Below are positions 12,108-24,002 of a stretch of 64,000 bases of DNA, in pieces. The notes under the pieces are model-generated. The model searched no databases and was not told where the DNA came from. It worked only from the letters and a program-made list of their open reading frames with translations. Source of the DNA: Cephalopachus bancanus (taxonomy: Eukaryota > Chordata > Mammalia > Primates > Tarsiidae); NCBI GenBank assembly GCA_027257055.1, contig JAPVLO010000206.1, positions 248,001-312,000 on the forward strand, given 5' to 3'. The stretch's first letter is position 1. The number at the start of each line of letters is the position of its first letter. The translations under genes and the position numbers were made by a program.

Positions 12108-12407
12108 GCCGGGCTCGGTGGCTCAGCCTGTAATCCCGCGCCTTTGGGAGGTTGAGGTGAGTGGATTGCCTGAACCCGTGGGTTCGAGACCCGCCTGGGC
12201 AGCGAGACCTCATCTCTACAGTAAATCAAAAAATCAGCCGGGCGTGGTAGCGCATGCCTGTAATTCCGGCTACTTGGAAGGCTGAGGCGGAAGGATCGCC
12301 GGAGCCCAGCATGTCGAGGCTGCGGTGGCCGGGAGCGGCCACTGCACTCCATCCGGGTGACAGAGTGAAACTCCAACTCAAAAAAAAAAAAAAAAAAAAA
12401 AAAAAGC
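12108..12407 (+). mobile_element. Alu, lineage-specific family, young copy
   Basis: Full-length dimer with a long poly-A and a target-site duplication: AAAAGCAGAACAGAAA at 12092-12107 and a near-identical copy at 12402-12417. Family marks: TCGGTGGCTCAGCCTGTAAT, CATCTCTACAGTAAATC, GGAGCGGCCACTGCACTCC. CpG sites are well kept, which argues for recent insertion. Confidence 0.95.
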
Positions 12408-12419
12408 AGAACAGAGAAG

Positions 12420-14360
12420 AGACACATTCTTCTAGACCACTTCAGAGAGAATTTGAGTCCCAGCTCTTCTACGAAGCCCACCGTGCCTCACTCTTTCTCT
12501 GGATATTTATAGTACTTAAAGGCAATATTGTATTGTTTAGTATTTTATCATTCACTTATTTTGCCTATTTATATGATGTGAAATCAATGTTAGGGGCCAT
12601 GGTTGACGTGTCATGCAACTTAATGATTATTAGCAGCAAGAAAATGTTTCTAGAGGAAAAAGTGGTGATGCAATTATTATTATTATTTTTAGGTTAGGGA
12701 AGAAACTTGTGGATGGATACCAGGATCAACTTGCTGCTTTAGGTTAGAATGTTCATTAGTTTGCATACTGGGGCATACTAGTATTTTGATATTTATTTTG
12801 CTTAATGTTGGTGTTTTTTAAATGAGATGTGGCCACCATTGTTTCCTGCTATTTAATGCCAAGTTACCTAAAAAAAGCCAAAGTCCAGGACCAAGTTCCT
12901 TTGTCTTTTCGGTTTAAGTCTTACCTATAATATTGATTGAAGAGAAAGATCCTGGTTAAAATAAATTACTCTAGGCAAAGAGTTTGACTCTGTGAGTCTA
13001 AATTAAACCCTGGGAAGAAAGTGTAGAATGGAAAAAGAGCAGAAGGACTGTCTCTTGGGGGAAGAGAGATGGTAATTTTCTAGAGTGTCTGCAAAAGAGC
13101 CTGACACCCTCTTTTTCTCCCCTCCTTCTGTGGGTAGATTTGGATACCAAACAATTCTAGTCAAAATACAAATGGCAAATTAAAATATGGAAATCACTCA
13201 ACCTCACCAAGAACAAGTTGCAACAACATTGAGTTATTTCTGAAGGTTTTAAATGAGAGGGATATAGTGAGAGTGCTTTCCAAATGATGACACCTTTGTT
13301 GGACTTGGAATTCTAACTCAGTTCAACCCTCTAGGTACAGTTTGTAATTCAGGTAAATCAAATCAGGACAGTTCAGGAAAAAAAAATTGCATAAAATCAA
13401 GGAAGGCAACAGGCTAGCAATGGTTTTGGATTAAATGAAGTTCTGATCATTTGATTTTTTTTTTTACCACAAAATTGCGGAAAGTGACTTTTTCTCTAAA
13501 TCTCATATCCTTCTGTTAAATGAATAAGCTAACTATGGTCATCTTGAAGGATCCTTTGGAAAGGATAAAGCTGAATGTGTCAGGAGACAAGAACCAATTA
13601 ATATTTCAAGCAAGAAATGTCCAAGACCTGGGGAATGCTTCACAAGAGGTGAGTTTCACTGTGTGTGTTCTCAGTGAACGGTTCTATGCAAACCTACCCC
13701 CAAAGTCTAAGGCTACTAAAAGACCAAAGAAAGAGCTGATAAATCCAGTTTCTGGGAAATAAATATTTAATGGGCACTTACTGACAGAAGCATTGTCTCA
13801 GGCAGTCATGAGATGGTGGACCCTCATACTGTCCTCCAGAAGGTATTCTTTACATGGCAAACTTTTAAGGTAAAGACATGTGTAACTGGTGATGTCTCAG
13901 ACTTTCTTGCCAAGACTCATGTCTCTGGGCAATTAGATAAGCATCTTTATGAGCAGTTATCCATATGGTATGCATTGTTTAAAAATCTCATTGCAGAACA
14001 CTTTAGTATGCAGGAATCAAACATCAGTAATCATGGCAGTTTTGCTTCAGGATGTTGCCACCCTCACCATGCAACATGCTGTTCCTACAGAGTGGAAAAG
14101 CATGCAGGTTCAGGTTCCTGTCAATATTCAGTGAAATGAATGACCAACCATCTTCTGTTTCCTGATTGTTTGTTCCTTCAGAGCTGAGATACCCATGATG
14201 GTTTAAGAGCTCTGACTCATTTTGAAGAGCTAGCTTATTGTTAACACAAATCAGATGAAGTTGAAAGTCCAAAGTCTACCTCAACATGAGGAGGTCAAAC
14301 ACTGGCTGCTGTCACTAGGAAATCTCCTGAGTCATTTGCTTTCATAACTGTTGCTACTAA
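12420..14360. other. Unique DNA, nothing identified
   Basis: No repeat family seen beyond a short ATT run near 12676. The 80-codon ORF at 13520-13762 and the 108-codon ORF at 13813-14139 have no motif I recognise and no flanking coding signal. Confidence 0.4.
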
Positions 14361-14372
14361 GAAATGTTCAAA

Positions 14373-14674
14373 GCTGGGCGTGGTGGCTCACGCCTGTAAT
14401 CTCAACACTTTGGGAGGCGGAGGTGAGAGAATTGCCTCAGTCCAGGGGTTGGAGAGCAGCCTGGACAACTTGGCATGACCTCATCTCTACAATAAATAAA
14501 AAAATTAGCCTGGTGTGGTGCTGTGTGCCTGTGGTTCCAGCTACTTGGTAGGCTGAGGGCAGAAGGATAGCCTAAGCCCAGTGGGCAGAGGCTGCGGTGG
14601 CTGTGAGCATGCCACTGCACTCCAGCTTAACATAGTGAGACTTCAACTCAAAAAACAAAACAAAACAAAAAAAA
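14373..14674 (+). mobile_element. Alu, lineage-specific family
   Basis: Dimeric Alu with the CTCATCTCTACAATAAATA linker and GACTTCAACTCAAAA end. Target-site duplication GAAATGTTCAAA (14361-14372) against GAAAGGTTCAAA (14675-14686). Confidence 0.92.
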
Positions 14675-14689
14675 GAAAGGTTCAAAGAA

Positions 14690-15450
14690 ACATTTAGGCA
14701 AAAAGACCTTTTGTACTTCACAGAGTGTATGCATCTGGGCTGCAGATATAAACGGTAACAATTTATTTTGAAATTTGCTCTCTAATTCTGATGGATTTTC
14801 TAAGCCACTGATTGTGAATCCAGCAGTGCTGGGTGAGCAGTATATACCTGGATAAATCAATCCTTCTGCTACATCTAGAGTGGTGAATAATATGTCTTAG
14901 TTAGTGCAGTAAAGATTCCAACATTCAAGATACAGAGTACCGGGGGCACAACTTGCAGGTGATTGCAAATATTCAAATGAAATGTAGAGATTCTGCAAAG
15001 ACTGAAAGTAATAAATCATGTGAGGCAGGCACCTTCCCATTTTCATGGATTTCTGCTGATTTGAAGGAAAAAAAGAAACAAACTAGGGACCAGCACGTCA
15101 CCAAAGCCAACTCAGGGTGTCTATTACTATTTGTACCAATGTGGGACCTGGCCTGATCTTGCAAAAATCTAACTATAGGTTGATGTGGTAACTGCCTGGA
15201 GAACAGCCTGACGAAAAGGAGGTCACAGAGTATATATCCCTCAGGGTTAGTTCTGCTAACTCTGGGTGAGGCGAACGTGAGCCAAAATCCCTGGATAGAA
15301 GCAAATGTGGAGAAATCTTGCCTTTCTCTCCCCAAATAGTATCTTAGAGTGGAGAAAGTCATAGGGGAAGAAAAGAAATGTAATAATCATATGGAGAAGA
15401 AAATACAGCAATGGTCAGTGAAAAAGAGGAAAAATCAAGGAAAAAAAGTT
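14690..15450. other. Unique DNA, nothing identified
   Basis: The 129-codon minus-strand ORF (14973-15362) has no recognisable domain and overlaps a shorter plus-strand ORF. Confidence 0.4.
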
Positions 15451-15454
15451 AAAT

Positions 15455-15536
15455 TTTTATTTATAATTAAAATTTTTTTCTTATAACTTTTTTTAATTGA
15501 CAAAGTTTGATATATTTATGGTGTACAACATTATGC

Positions 15537-15591
<55 letters not shown>

Positions 15592-15830
15592 GGAATGGCT
15601 AAATCAAGCTATTTATCATAAGCCTTACCTCACATACTTATCATTGATTTGTGGTGAGAACAATTAAAATCTACTCTTGTAACAATTTTTAAGCATACAA
15701 TAAATACATTGTTATTAATTATAGTCTCCATGTTGTTATAAGAGTGCTCTTGAGTTTATTTCTCCTGTCTAACTTAAATTTTGCATTTCTTAAACCAATA
15801 TATCTCAATCCCTCCTCCCTCCAAGGAGGT
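15455..15830 (-). mobile_element. Old L1 3' end (L1MA/L1MB type)
   Basis: The plus strand reads as the complement of an L1 3' UTR: AATTGACAAAGTTTGATATA, TATTTATGGTGTACAAC, TCACATACTTATCATTGATT, TGTGGTGAGAACAATTAAAA and CTCCATGTTGTTATAAGAG. A CA repeat has expanded in its middle. Confidence 0.8.
15539..15587. repeat. (CA)n microsatellite, 49 bp
   Basis: Uninterrupted AC dinucleotide of about 24 units within the L1 tail. Confidence 0.97.
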
Positions 15831-15990
15831 GGAATTTTTAGTAATGAGATATCAAGTTTTCAAAACAAAAACACTTGTAAAACTAAAAAGAATGCCTGTA
15901 AGACCCAGTCAAGCAGAGTCCCAAAATAAGGAAAGAACTTATTCATTTAACTTTGAAATCCTTCAAGATTTTACACTTAGGAATTTTATG

Positions 15991-16278
15991 TTTTATTTTT
16001 GAGACAGGGTCTCATTCTGTCGTCCAGGCTGGAGTGCAGTGGTGCCATCATGGCTCATTGCAGCCTCAAACTCCTGGACTCATGACATCAGCCTCCTGAG
16101 TAAGCAGGGACTACAGGCATGTGCCGTCATACCTGATTAACCTTTTTATGTTTTGTAGAGATGGTGTCTTCCTATGTTGCCCAAGCTGATATTGAACTCC
16201 TGGGCTCAAGTAATTCTTCCACCTTGGCCTCCCAAAGCCCAGCAGTGGGCTCACAGGCATGAACAACTGTGCATGGCC
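15991..16278 (-). mobile_element. Alu, J-like
   Basis: Complement of a dimeric Alu from GAGACAGGGTCTCATTCTG to the CATGGCC end. Old and diverged. Its 5' end directly abuts the target site of the younger Alu at 16294. Confidence 0.92.
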
Positions 16279-16293
16279 ATATCTAGCATTTTT

Positions 16294-16574
16294 TCTTTTT
16301 TGAGTTGGAGTCTCACTCTGTCGCCCAGACTGGAGTGCAGTGGCTGCTCCCAGCCACCGCAGCCTCACCTGCTGGGCTCCGGCGATCCTTCCACCTCAAC
16401 CTTCCAAGTAGCTGGAATTACAGGCACGCGCTACCATGCCTGGCTGATTTTTTGATTTATTGTAGAGATGAGGTCTCGCTGCCCAGGCGGGTCTCGAACC
16501 CGCGGGCTCAGGCAATCCACTCACCTCAGCCTCCCAAAGGCGCAGGATTACAGGCTGAGCCACCGAGCCCGGCT
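16294..16574 (-). mobile_element. Alu, lineage-specific family, young copy
   Basis: Minus-strand full dimer. A 15-bp direct repeat, ATATCTAGCATTTTT, flanks it exactly (16279-16293 and 16575-16589). Marks: GTTGGAGTCTCACTCTG, CTGGGCTCCGGCGATCCTT, GATTTATTGTAGAGATGAGG, GGCGGGTCTCGAACCCGCGG. Confidence 0.95.
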
Positions 16575-16599
16575 ATATCTAGCATTTTTAAAAGCTACA

Positions 16600-19540
16600 T
16601 CTGACTTTTCCTAGAAGGCCTGTTGTCTGTGAATGAAAGGAGGTTCCACTTTGGAAAAGCAGATTTCACCACTCCTTCTCTGATGATTTCTCTGCTATTT
16701 ATTGAGACAAGGAGGATAAGTTGAAGGCTCAGGGGATCTGTGTTTCAAATCTGGAGATTTTGATGCAAAAGGAAAAAGTGTAGAACTATGGAAAAGCAAA
16801 TGACCAAAAGGAATCAATGTTTACATTTTGAGTCTTTGGGTAGCTTGGTGAAGTTGATCCAGATGGTCATAAACTTGCAAAACACAGTGTATGTCTGTGC
16901 ATAGATGCTAAAACATGATTATTGGAAAGCTATTATTTGGAAACCTATTATTCCAAGATCTTCATGTTTAAAGTGGTCAGTGTGGTTTGGTTGGCTTTGC
17001 CTTTCTGGCTCCTTCTTAGAGACTGGATAATCGTTAAATGCATCCTCTTGTGGGACATAATATAATTTTGTCGTGGCAGCAATAGAAGGACAAGAAAATG
17101 CTCCTGTGTATAGTGAGTCATAACTCTTCATCTTCCATGTCATGTCACTTCAGTCAGATTGCTTCAGGCATCCAGGTCCAAAAAGTTAGACCTAGCAGCT
17201 GGTGTTCCTTTCCCATCCATCATAAATGCAGAATCAAAATGAATCCATTGCATCCATTACCAAAACAATATAAAGCACATCTTGAGCCCATGGTAGGTTA
17301 ATGCCATCTTTGTACACTGAACTCTGTTAGGCTGTGCCCAGGACTGCCCTTTTGCTAAAAGATATCCAAGTATACCTGTGCACACAAAGAGGTGGTTGTT
17401 GGAAAGTTGTAGATACCATATATTGATCTAGATTTGGTTTGCATTTGCAAGCTGGTAACTCATTCAAAAATTCTAGCTGTAATTCTGCTGAATGTTTCTA
17501 AGTCTTCACTGCTTGTGGCCTTGGGAAATTACTCACTATGTCATAGTATCAACATCCATAAAAGAAAGAACTTGAATGTCCAAAAGGTGGACATTGTGCT
17601 GAGGAACTTATAGCAAACTTGTATAACAGACCAGGATTTCATTGGTCAACTGTGATTATCATTGGGATTACTGTTTCTAAGTCATGATTACTGTTAATAA
17701 TGACCTTGTCTCCTTCCTGGTGCCCAGGTTTGGTCCATAGGAAACACTCACAAATGCATTGCCCCTAAAAGCTCTGATGGTATTGGCCATGGCAACACAG
17801 CCACCACTATCCTGTTGTCACAAACAACTTGAGCTTTCCCAGAAATGGGTCAGATACTCGTCCTATGGTTATTATTCTTTAAGTGGTTTCCTGAAAATTC
17901 CCCAACCAGCCTTGATAGAAAGGAACTCACTTTTTCAGGTGCTCCTGAGAAGGTGGGGGACGGAGCAGTGCTGGAGAGTCAGCATGGGAATAATGCTCTT
18001 CACAGAAACTGCTTTAAAAGATCCCTTCCTGTCATATTCTTTCCATGTTAATCTTGATGAGGGGCATCAAAGATTGTTGAAATTCCACATGTGGGAAATG
18101 CCTGCCTTATGCTTTAGTATTTGAACCAGGCAGAGATTTTAACATTCTGGCAAAAAGCTAAATTATTTCAGCCTACACTGAAATCACTCCTCCAACCACT
18201 GGAAGAGATACACATCTACACTCAAAATAAAAATCCTTCCCTTTAATGCTCTTTAACAAAAAGCTTTCTGCCACAAAGGCTTAAGATTTCTATTATAATA
18301 ATTTTTCAAAGACTTTTGAAAGTCATAACCCATTCAACTAAGAATAACACTTTTATACCAGTTTAGAATAACACTCAGCCATTCAGAAGTCATTCAGAAC
18401 ACCTATAGCCAAGGATTTCAGATCTCTTAGGTACTTAATTCTGTATTTGTGCAAGAATTTATACTTCCTTTGTGCATTTGTTTAATATTTATTAATTGGT
18501 CTCACTATCATTTTTTATGTACTCTGAGATGTTCAGCCATCTAGATGGGTATAGAAAAGGGCATAAAATAAATGTGAATGATGAGGATGAACTGAGGACA
18601 AAAATCTTCTTCTTCTACATTCGATTTAAATAATCTTCACAGAGGTAGGAAAGTGTACCTCCTTCCAGCAGAGGGGTGCAGTGAAATAAGCTGATGTGAC
18701 AGATGGACACACCATAACCCACCCTAATTAGCATTCATTAGCATATCAAGTTGCATCTTGATCAGGCACTGAATACAAGGTGTGCACCGAAACAGTGTCT
18801 CCATTAACCTTACCCAGAGAAGATACATCGCTTCTCCTTATTGGGAAACTTTGTAGGAAAATGATGCTAGGATGCCTGGTGGTAAATCCTGTTGCACAAG
18901 CAGATAAGGTTTGAGCCAACTTGGAAAGGAATTAATGTTCCTAACAAGAAACTTGGGCTGAGCAGGACACAGATAAATGTGAGATTTAGGAGACATGACG
19001 GCCTCAGAGATGGCAGAGGATTTAGAAGTGGAGCAGGGGAAAGAAGACTGTTTTTTAAAAAGCATCATCCTCTGATATTGAGGAAGGAGATTTTCTTGTT
19101 TATGTATCATTTCAGTGTGTCTATGTAAGAAAACATGCTGTTAGTGTGAAAAACTCTTTATATGAGCTAAAAAGAAATCAACGGAGAAAGAAAAAAAAAA
19201 GAAGGAAAATGAGTGCACATCACCACCTGCTTTCCTGTGAAGACAGAAAGCGCCAATGAAGACACATGTAAGGTGCTATAAGCATAATAAATATATGGTA
19301 TGTTTTTTGACACTGCCCTTCAGGATGATGTTGAAAAAGGACGTTCCTCTCCCAGAGCTGTGGGATCATCAATTGAAGGAAAATTGCTTTCAGCTTCTGA
19401 TGACACCCAGATCCATAGCTCTAACTTCAGATCCTTCTTAGAGCTTCGTGCCCATATATCCAGGGGTTTACAGGCTTCTCACTCATACAGGTGCTCAGTA
19501 CTTCTAGAGGATGAACCATGGGGCAAGCATTGTGTAGAGG
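16600..19540. other. Unique DNA, no repeat recognised
   Basis: The longest repeat-poor stretch of the left half. A 121-codon ORF at 17759-18124 has no motif I can name. A segment near 18715-18765 is dense in TAAT/ATTAGCAT motifs (see findings). Confidence 0.4.
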
Positions 19541-19544
19541 GGAG

Positions 19545-19740
19545 TCCAGTCTGAGTATATTGTTTTGTTGGGAAGGAGACAAGTAAAAAGAAACTGTAAT
19601 AGTGGAGAGAGAACACACTAGGGGAGCACACACAGGTGCCCCAACCTGCTTGAAATCTTGGAGGCCAGGGAGGACATGACAGAGGAATGCAAACATGAGA
19701 AAGTTCAGGGAAAAGAGGGCACAGAAGATGTGGGAAAACA
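19545..19740 (-). mobile_element. Possible L2 fragment
   Basis: Contains GGGAAGGAGACAAGTAAAAA and AGGCCAGGGAGGACATGACA, which resemble the complement of the L2 3' region. The 145-codon minus-strand ORF across 19479-19916 runs through this fragment and is not considered a gene. Confidence 0.35.
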
Positions 19741-19939
19741 AGTAGGGGCCATAGCCTTTTCAAATGCATGAGAGGGATAGAGATGGCATCCTTGATGAAG
19801 AGATAGTGATGCTGTGAATGGCAGGAATGTCTAGCAAACTTCAGGCACGCCAAAATCCAACCCCACCCCTTCTTTTGTATTCTGTCATCTTCTGAATGAT
19901 ACTGCAATTGTCCCAATCACCCAGGGCAGCCACCTGCAC

Positions 19940-20872
19940 ATCTTCCTGTTTTCCTTTCTTTCCATTCCTCCCTCAAATCCAATAAGCCACTATCTTTCTT
20001 CTAAAGGTCTTGCAGATGGTGTTCCTCTACAAGCACTTCCTCTCTCCCCTAGACTGCTACGACAGCCGGTGTAAATGTCCTCTTGCCTTTGCCCTGGTCC
20101 CCTCTGGCCCATGATCGACATTGTAGTTGGAGTGCTCTCTACAAAAAATGGAATCTACCATATCATTTCTCATTGTCAGTACCTCAGTGTCTACTCATGC
20201 ATGACTCTCAGGTTTAGCACCTACTCCATCTCAGGGTACATGGCGTCTGAGGTGATCTCACCTCTGCTCAATTGTTCAGATTCCCCTGATTTGGGCCACT
20301 CCTCACTATTTATCCTAAGATCCCATTATATGGAGCTGCCTTCAGTTACCAGATCTTGCCCAATTCATGTTGTGTGTTTTGTGTTGATTCTTTCCTGAGG
20401 TGTCCCCATGTTTCCTGTCTAGTTAATTCTGTTCATTCTGTAATTCCCAGTGGAGACATCACCATCTCTGAAAAGACTCCTTGGAAACCTTTATTCCCAG
20501 TCTAGGTGGAGAACACAAGGTTTTTCCAGGCGGTCTGTGCTCACCTTTTCAACAGCTCAAACCACACCACATCTCTATACTGAGTCTATCTGTGTTCCTC
20601 ATCAAGCTTAAAGGACTTTGGGGACAGGTATCAAGTATTTCATCTTGAATTCATTTGAGCCTAGCACAGTGTTCTCAAGCATTCATGAATCATCCAAGCT
20701 TTCCTAATCATCACAAGATATTATAATATGTTTCTGTGTAGCTCTGCTCCTCTCTAAGGCAAACTATGTTGCCAGAAATTTTGTCTGTTTTGTTCAGTCC
20801 TCAGTTCTGACAATGATACCTGGCATATGATAGGTGCTCAAATACTTGTGTATTTATTGAATGAACGTGTGG
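19940..20872 (+). mobile_element. L2 LINE 3' pieces
   Basis: L2-like blocks in order: CCAATAAGCCACTATCTTTC, a CTGCTACGACAGCC region, GGAGACATCACCATCTCTGA, then the L2 3' end TACCTGGCATATGATAGGTG followed by CTCAAATACTTGTG and GAATGAACG. Probably more than one fragment. The 107-codon ORF at 20075-20398 is L2-derived. Confidence 0.5.
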
Positions 20873-20977
20873 GCTAATTTAACAATTATGCCCTTACCCT
20901 AGCATTGACCCATTATTTCTTGATCACGGCAAATCAATATTTTCTCATTCTTCTTTGATATGAGATTTTCTAGCAAG

Positions 20978-21095
20978 TGGTTGTTGACTATGTGACATTG
21001 GACAAGTTGCTAATCTTCTCTGTGTCTCAGTTTCTCCTTTGGGAAAATGATTATAATGGAACCTGCTCATTATTGGCTGTCTTGACTGTCTTCAT
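20978..21095 (+). mobile_element. MIR fragment
   Basis: GACTATGTGACATTGGACAA then CTCTGTGTCTCAGTTTCTCC and AAAATGATTATAATGG match the MIR core order. Confidence 0.7.
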
Positions 21096-21439
21096 TAGTG
21101 ATACTTTCTCTGTTCTCAGAAAAATGTTTAATCTATTTGTACACTGTCACTTTCTCCATGGGATTATCCCTATAAACTTGAACTAACATGTCCCTGATTT
21201 CACTCCACTTTTGCCAAGTTTAGCAAGAAATTTAACGTTTGTTGCTCTAATTCAAGCTCTGACATTCTCATGACAACACACAGAAACATGCAAAAATAAT
21301 GAACACCACTCAGCAAGACACTGTCACATGCTGACATGAGCACAACTGTGAGACACTGATATACCAAGGTTATGAAACCTTGCCAAGTTGTTTGTACAGT
21401 GTTGCCAACACAAGTGCACGATGGCAAGGTTGCAAACTT

Positions 21440-21530
21440 AATTGTCAGAACTTGTATACATGTACAATGTTTAAACAGTACCTGGCCCATGGTACATGCC
21501 CAGTAAATGTTAGCTATCATCATCATCATC
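21440..21530 (+). mobile_element. MIR 3' fragment with TCA repeat
   Basis: CAGTACCTGGCCCATGGTAC then GCCCAGTAAATGTTAGCTAT is a MIR 3' end. A short (TCA)n follows. Confidence 0.55.
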
Positions 21531-21534
21531 AAAA

Positions 21535-22560
21535 TTATACATTCCTCACCCCTAAAATCAGTTTTGAAATATTTTCCCTTCCACAAAGTATTTAAGTAAC
21601 ATCTAGCTCAATAATTTGAGGGAAGATAGGACTGTTTTACACAGAGGTTCTAGCATAACGCTAGATGGTTATTAAATGCTTGGCTAGAATAACAATTTGG
21701 AATTTCTCTTTTAAAATACTTGCATCTTTATGGTTGAGTCATCTTTTCAGATTACCCAGTAATGAACTAATCTGCTGTTCAACAGAAAATTAATTTTGAT
21801 GCAACAAGGTTTTTTTTGCCCATTTTTCCACTTCAGTTATTAACAGTTATCAGCAGAATAATAATAGCATTTCTATTTTTATACATGACATACATCCACC
21901 TGTTTTTTGAAACCTGACACCTGAGCCAGATACATGTCATCCTAGATTTAGGAAGGAATTTAAACTGGGAAAAATGTCTTCAGGTGCTTCAAAAAACAAA
22001 TAAGCATGTGGCCACAGTGGCATTTTCATGTAAAAAAGACAATCTAAGAATGCTATTCCAGGTAAATTGGACAGGTACAAATTTCACACTGTTTTTAGGC
22101 ATGGTAGCTTGCATTCCTATAGTATCAATAAAAGCTTCAATGCTCTGGAAATTTATTAGTGACTAAAAACAAGATCTTGCTGGCATCTGTAATGAACATT
22201 TGTGGGTACTGTGTGCATAGCCTGACACAGGTGTGTGTGTCTGTATATATGCATCGTCCAAAAGATGGCACTGTTTGTGTTTTTATCATGCTTAATTGCA
22301 AACTTTATACTATCTGGGCATATTAAAGACCTAAATTAAGACAGAGCAGAGATATCGTCCTCCACACAAATCAAACTGCTACTTTATTATAGGCTTTTTC
22401 TAACTCTTCATCTTGTTCCTCAGCAAATGAATATGCCCAGGCTGTTAAATGTAATAACTGCAATGTCAGCAAAACTTTTGCTTATTAAATACTTACTTTT
22501 TTTCTGTCATAAAGGAAATTGCAGAATCCACTTTTGAAATAATTACGGATGCTCTACAGA
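21535..22560. other. Unique DNA, nothing identified
   Basis: AT-rich, with no recognised repeat and only chance-length ORFs. Confidence 0.4.
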
Positions 22561-22565
22561 AGATG

Positions 22566-22727
22566 GGTAATTGGTGGTGATGCGTGCCTATAGTCCTAGT
22601 TACTCAGGATGTTGAGGCAGGAGGATTGCTTAAGCCCATGAGGTCAAGGCTGCAGTGAGCCAAGATTGCACCACTGCATTCCAGCCTGGGTGACTGAGTG
22701 AAACCTTGTCTCAAAGAAAAAAAAAAG
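22566..22727 (+). mobile_element. Alu right arm (J-like)
   Basis: Right-arm features only: GGTGGTGATGCGTGCC, CAGGAGGATTGCTTAAGCCC, GCAGTGAGCCAAGATTGCAC and a poly-A tail. The left arm is absent. Confidence 0.85.
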
Positions 22728-22728
22728 T

Positions 22729-22987
22729 TTCTTATAGCTCTGGAGGCTGGAAATCCAATATGAAGGTGTCGGTGCCTGGTGAGGGCTCTCGTGCTGCATC
22801 ATAACATGGAAGTGGGTACCCCATGGTGAGAGGGCAGAAGGGCAAGAGTGTGTGGATCAGCTCAGATCTTTCTTTCTCCAGTCTCATCGAGGGGATTCCA
22901 CCCTGACAACCTTATCTCATCCTAATTACTTCCCAAAGGCCCACCTTAACATATGAAATTTGAAAAACACATTCCAACCATAGTAGT
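22729..22987 (-). mobile_element. MaLR LTR fragment
   Basis: CTTATAGCTCTGGAGGCTGG, GGTGAGGGCTCTCGTGCTGC and AAAACACATTCCAACCATAG are the complement of an MST/MLT1 LTR. It abuts the Alu right arm. Confidence 0.65.
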
Positions 22988-23024
22988 CTTTGTTTCTATT
23001 TTCTTTTTTTTTTAGGGACCAGGT

Positions 23025-23212
23025 CAGTGTGGAGGCACGTGACACTATGTGAGAAACATGGATGAGGAGTTGGTGTCACATGGATGCTGTGTGGGTGTCG
23101 CATGAATGCCAGGTGGGTGTCAAGTGGAAAACACAGGAGGGTATGATGCCGTGTGAAGTATGTGGATGCCATTTAGGTATTATGTGAATAGCAGGTGGCT
23201 ATTATGTGAACA
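23025..23212 (+). repeat. Degenerate minisatellite A
   Basis: Successive imperfect units of roughly 20-30 bp built on GTGTCACATGGATGC, GTGTCGCATGAATGC and GGTATTATGTGAATA. Related in content to 25076-25262. Confidence 0.65.
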
Positions 23213-23384
23213 TCCCCCAGCGTGGTCCTCACTTCTCTAAGGGTCCCTTTCCTAACCTCCTCTCCTGCCCCCTTTGAGCCAGTCATCTCTTTCTTGTGGG
23301 ACCCTGACAGATACAGTAGACCCTGCAAAATGCACAAAGGAGACTGACTGTTTAAAGGGGATGGGGCCTCCTTCTGGGGTGTTG

Positions 23385-23520
23385 ACAATGTTTTCAAACC
23401 AGACAGAGTGTTGGTTGTACAACATTATGAGTGTACTAAATGCCACTGAATTGTACTTGTTAAAATGGTGAATTTTATGTTATGTGAATTTCACCTCAAT
23501 TAAAAAAATTTTTTTTAATG
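23385..23520 (+). mobile_element. Old L1 3' end (L1MB-like)
   Basis: AATGCCACTGAATTGTAC, GTTAAAATGGTGAATTTTAT and GTTATGTGAATTTCACCTC, then an A-rich tail, as in L1M 3' ends. Confidence 0.75.
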
Positions 23521-23559
23521 AACAAAGGGCTTCACAGTGAAGAATAAAATTTCCTCCTA

Positions 23560-23920
23560 TTCTTTTGCCTCTGCTTCATTTGTGCATCATTCTAGAAATA
23601 TCCTGGAATGTACAAATGGTAACATATGGCATATACATTTTGCACCTTGCTTTGTGTACTTGTCAATATTTGCTGAAGAACTTTCACGTTGTTGCCTGAG
23701 AGCTTCGCAGCTCTCTTTTGGGGATGTACATCCAGCATTCCATGGAAGGGTGAGCCCAGGTGCCTCATCCAGTGCTGGAGGATGTACCCTGAGGTTGTTT
23801 TCAATGTTTTGCTGTCAAGATAAAGCTGTAATGGATCACCTTAACCTTGCGTTGGTTGCACCTGAGCGAGTCTATGTCTAGGATAAATTCCTAGAAATGG
23901 AATACTGGGACTTGACTAAA
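23560..23920 (-). mobile_element. Old L1M fragment
   Basis: GTTGTTTTCAATGTTTTGCT, AGATAAAGCTGTAATGGATC and GGATAAATTCCTAGAAATGG follow the order of the complement of an old L1 3' region. The 114-codon ORF at 23537-23881 lies in it and is not a gene. Confidence 0.55.
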
Positions 23921-24002
23921 TTTTAACTTGAAAATGACAGGGTTTTGTGAAATAGAAAGAGTAAATGTCCTGCCATGAGGAGGAAGAGGGGAGAGCTGTG
24001 AA

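Noticed and set aside
12071..12697. ORFs of 136 and 147 codons over the Alu at 12108
   Set aside because: They translate Alu sequence and its poly-A/poly-T (long Lys or Phe runs). No independent coding evidence.
16174..16604. ORFs of 93 and 99 codons with typical Alu-protein wording
   Set aside because: These are translations of the complement of Alu, seen in every such insertion.
17759..18124. 121-codon ORF in unique DNA
   Set aside because: No family motif, no Kozak or splice support, and an overlapping alternative frame is open too. Not reported as a gene.
19479..19916. 145-codon minus-strand ORF
   Set aside because: No recognisable domain, partly over an L2-like fragment, no promoter or splice context. 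Chance is the simpler explanation.
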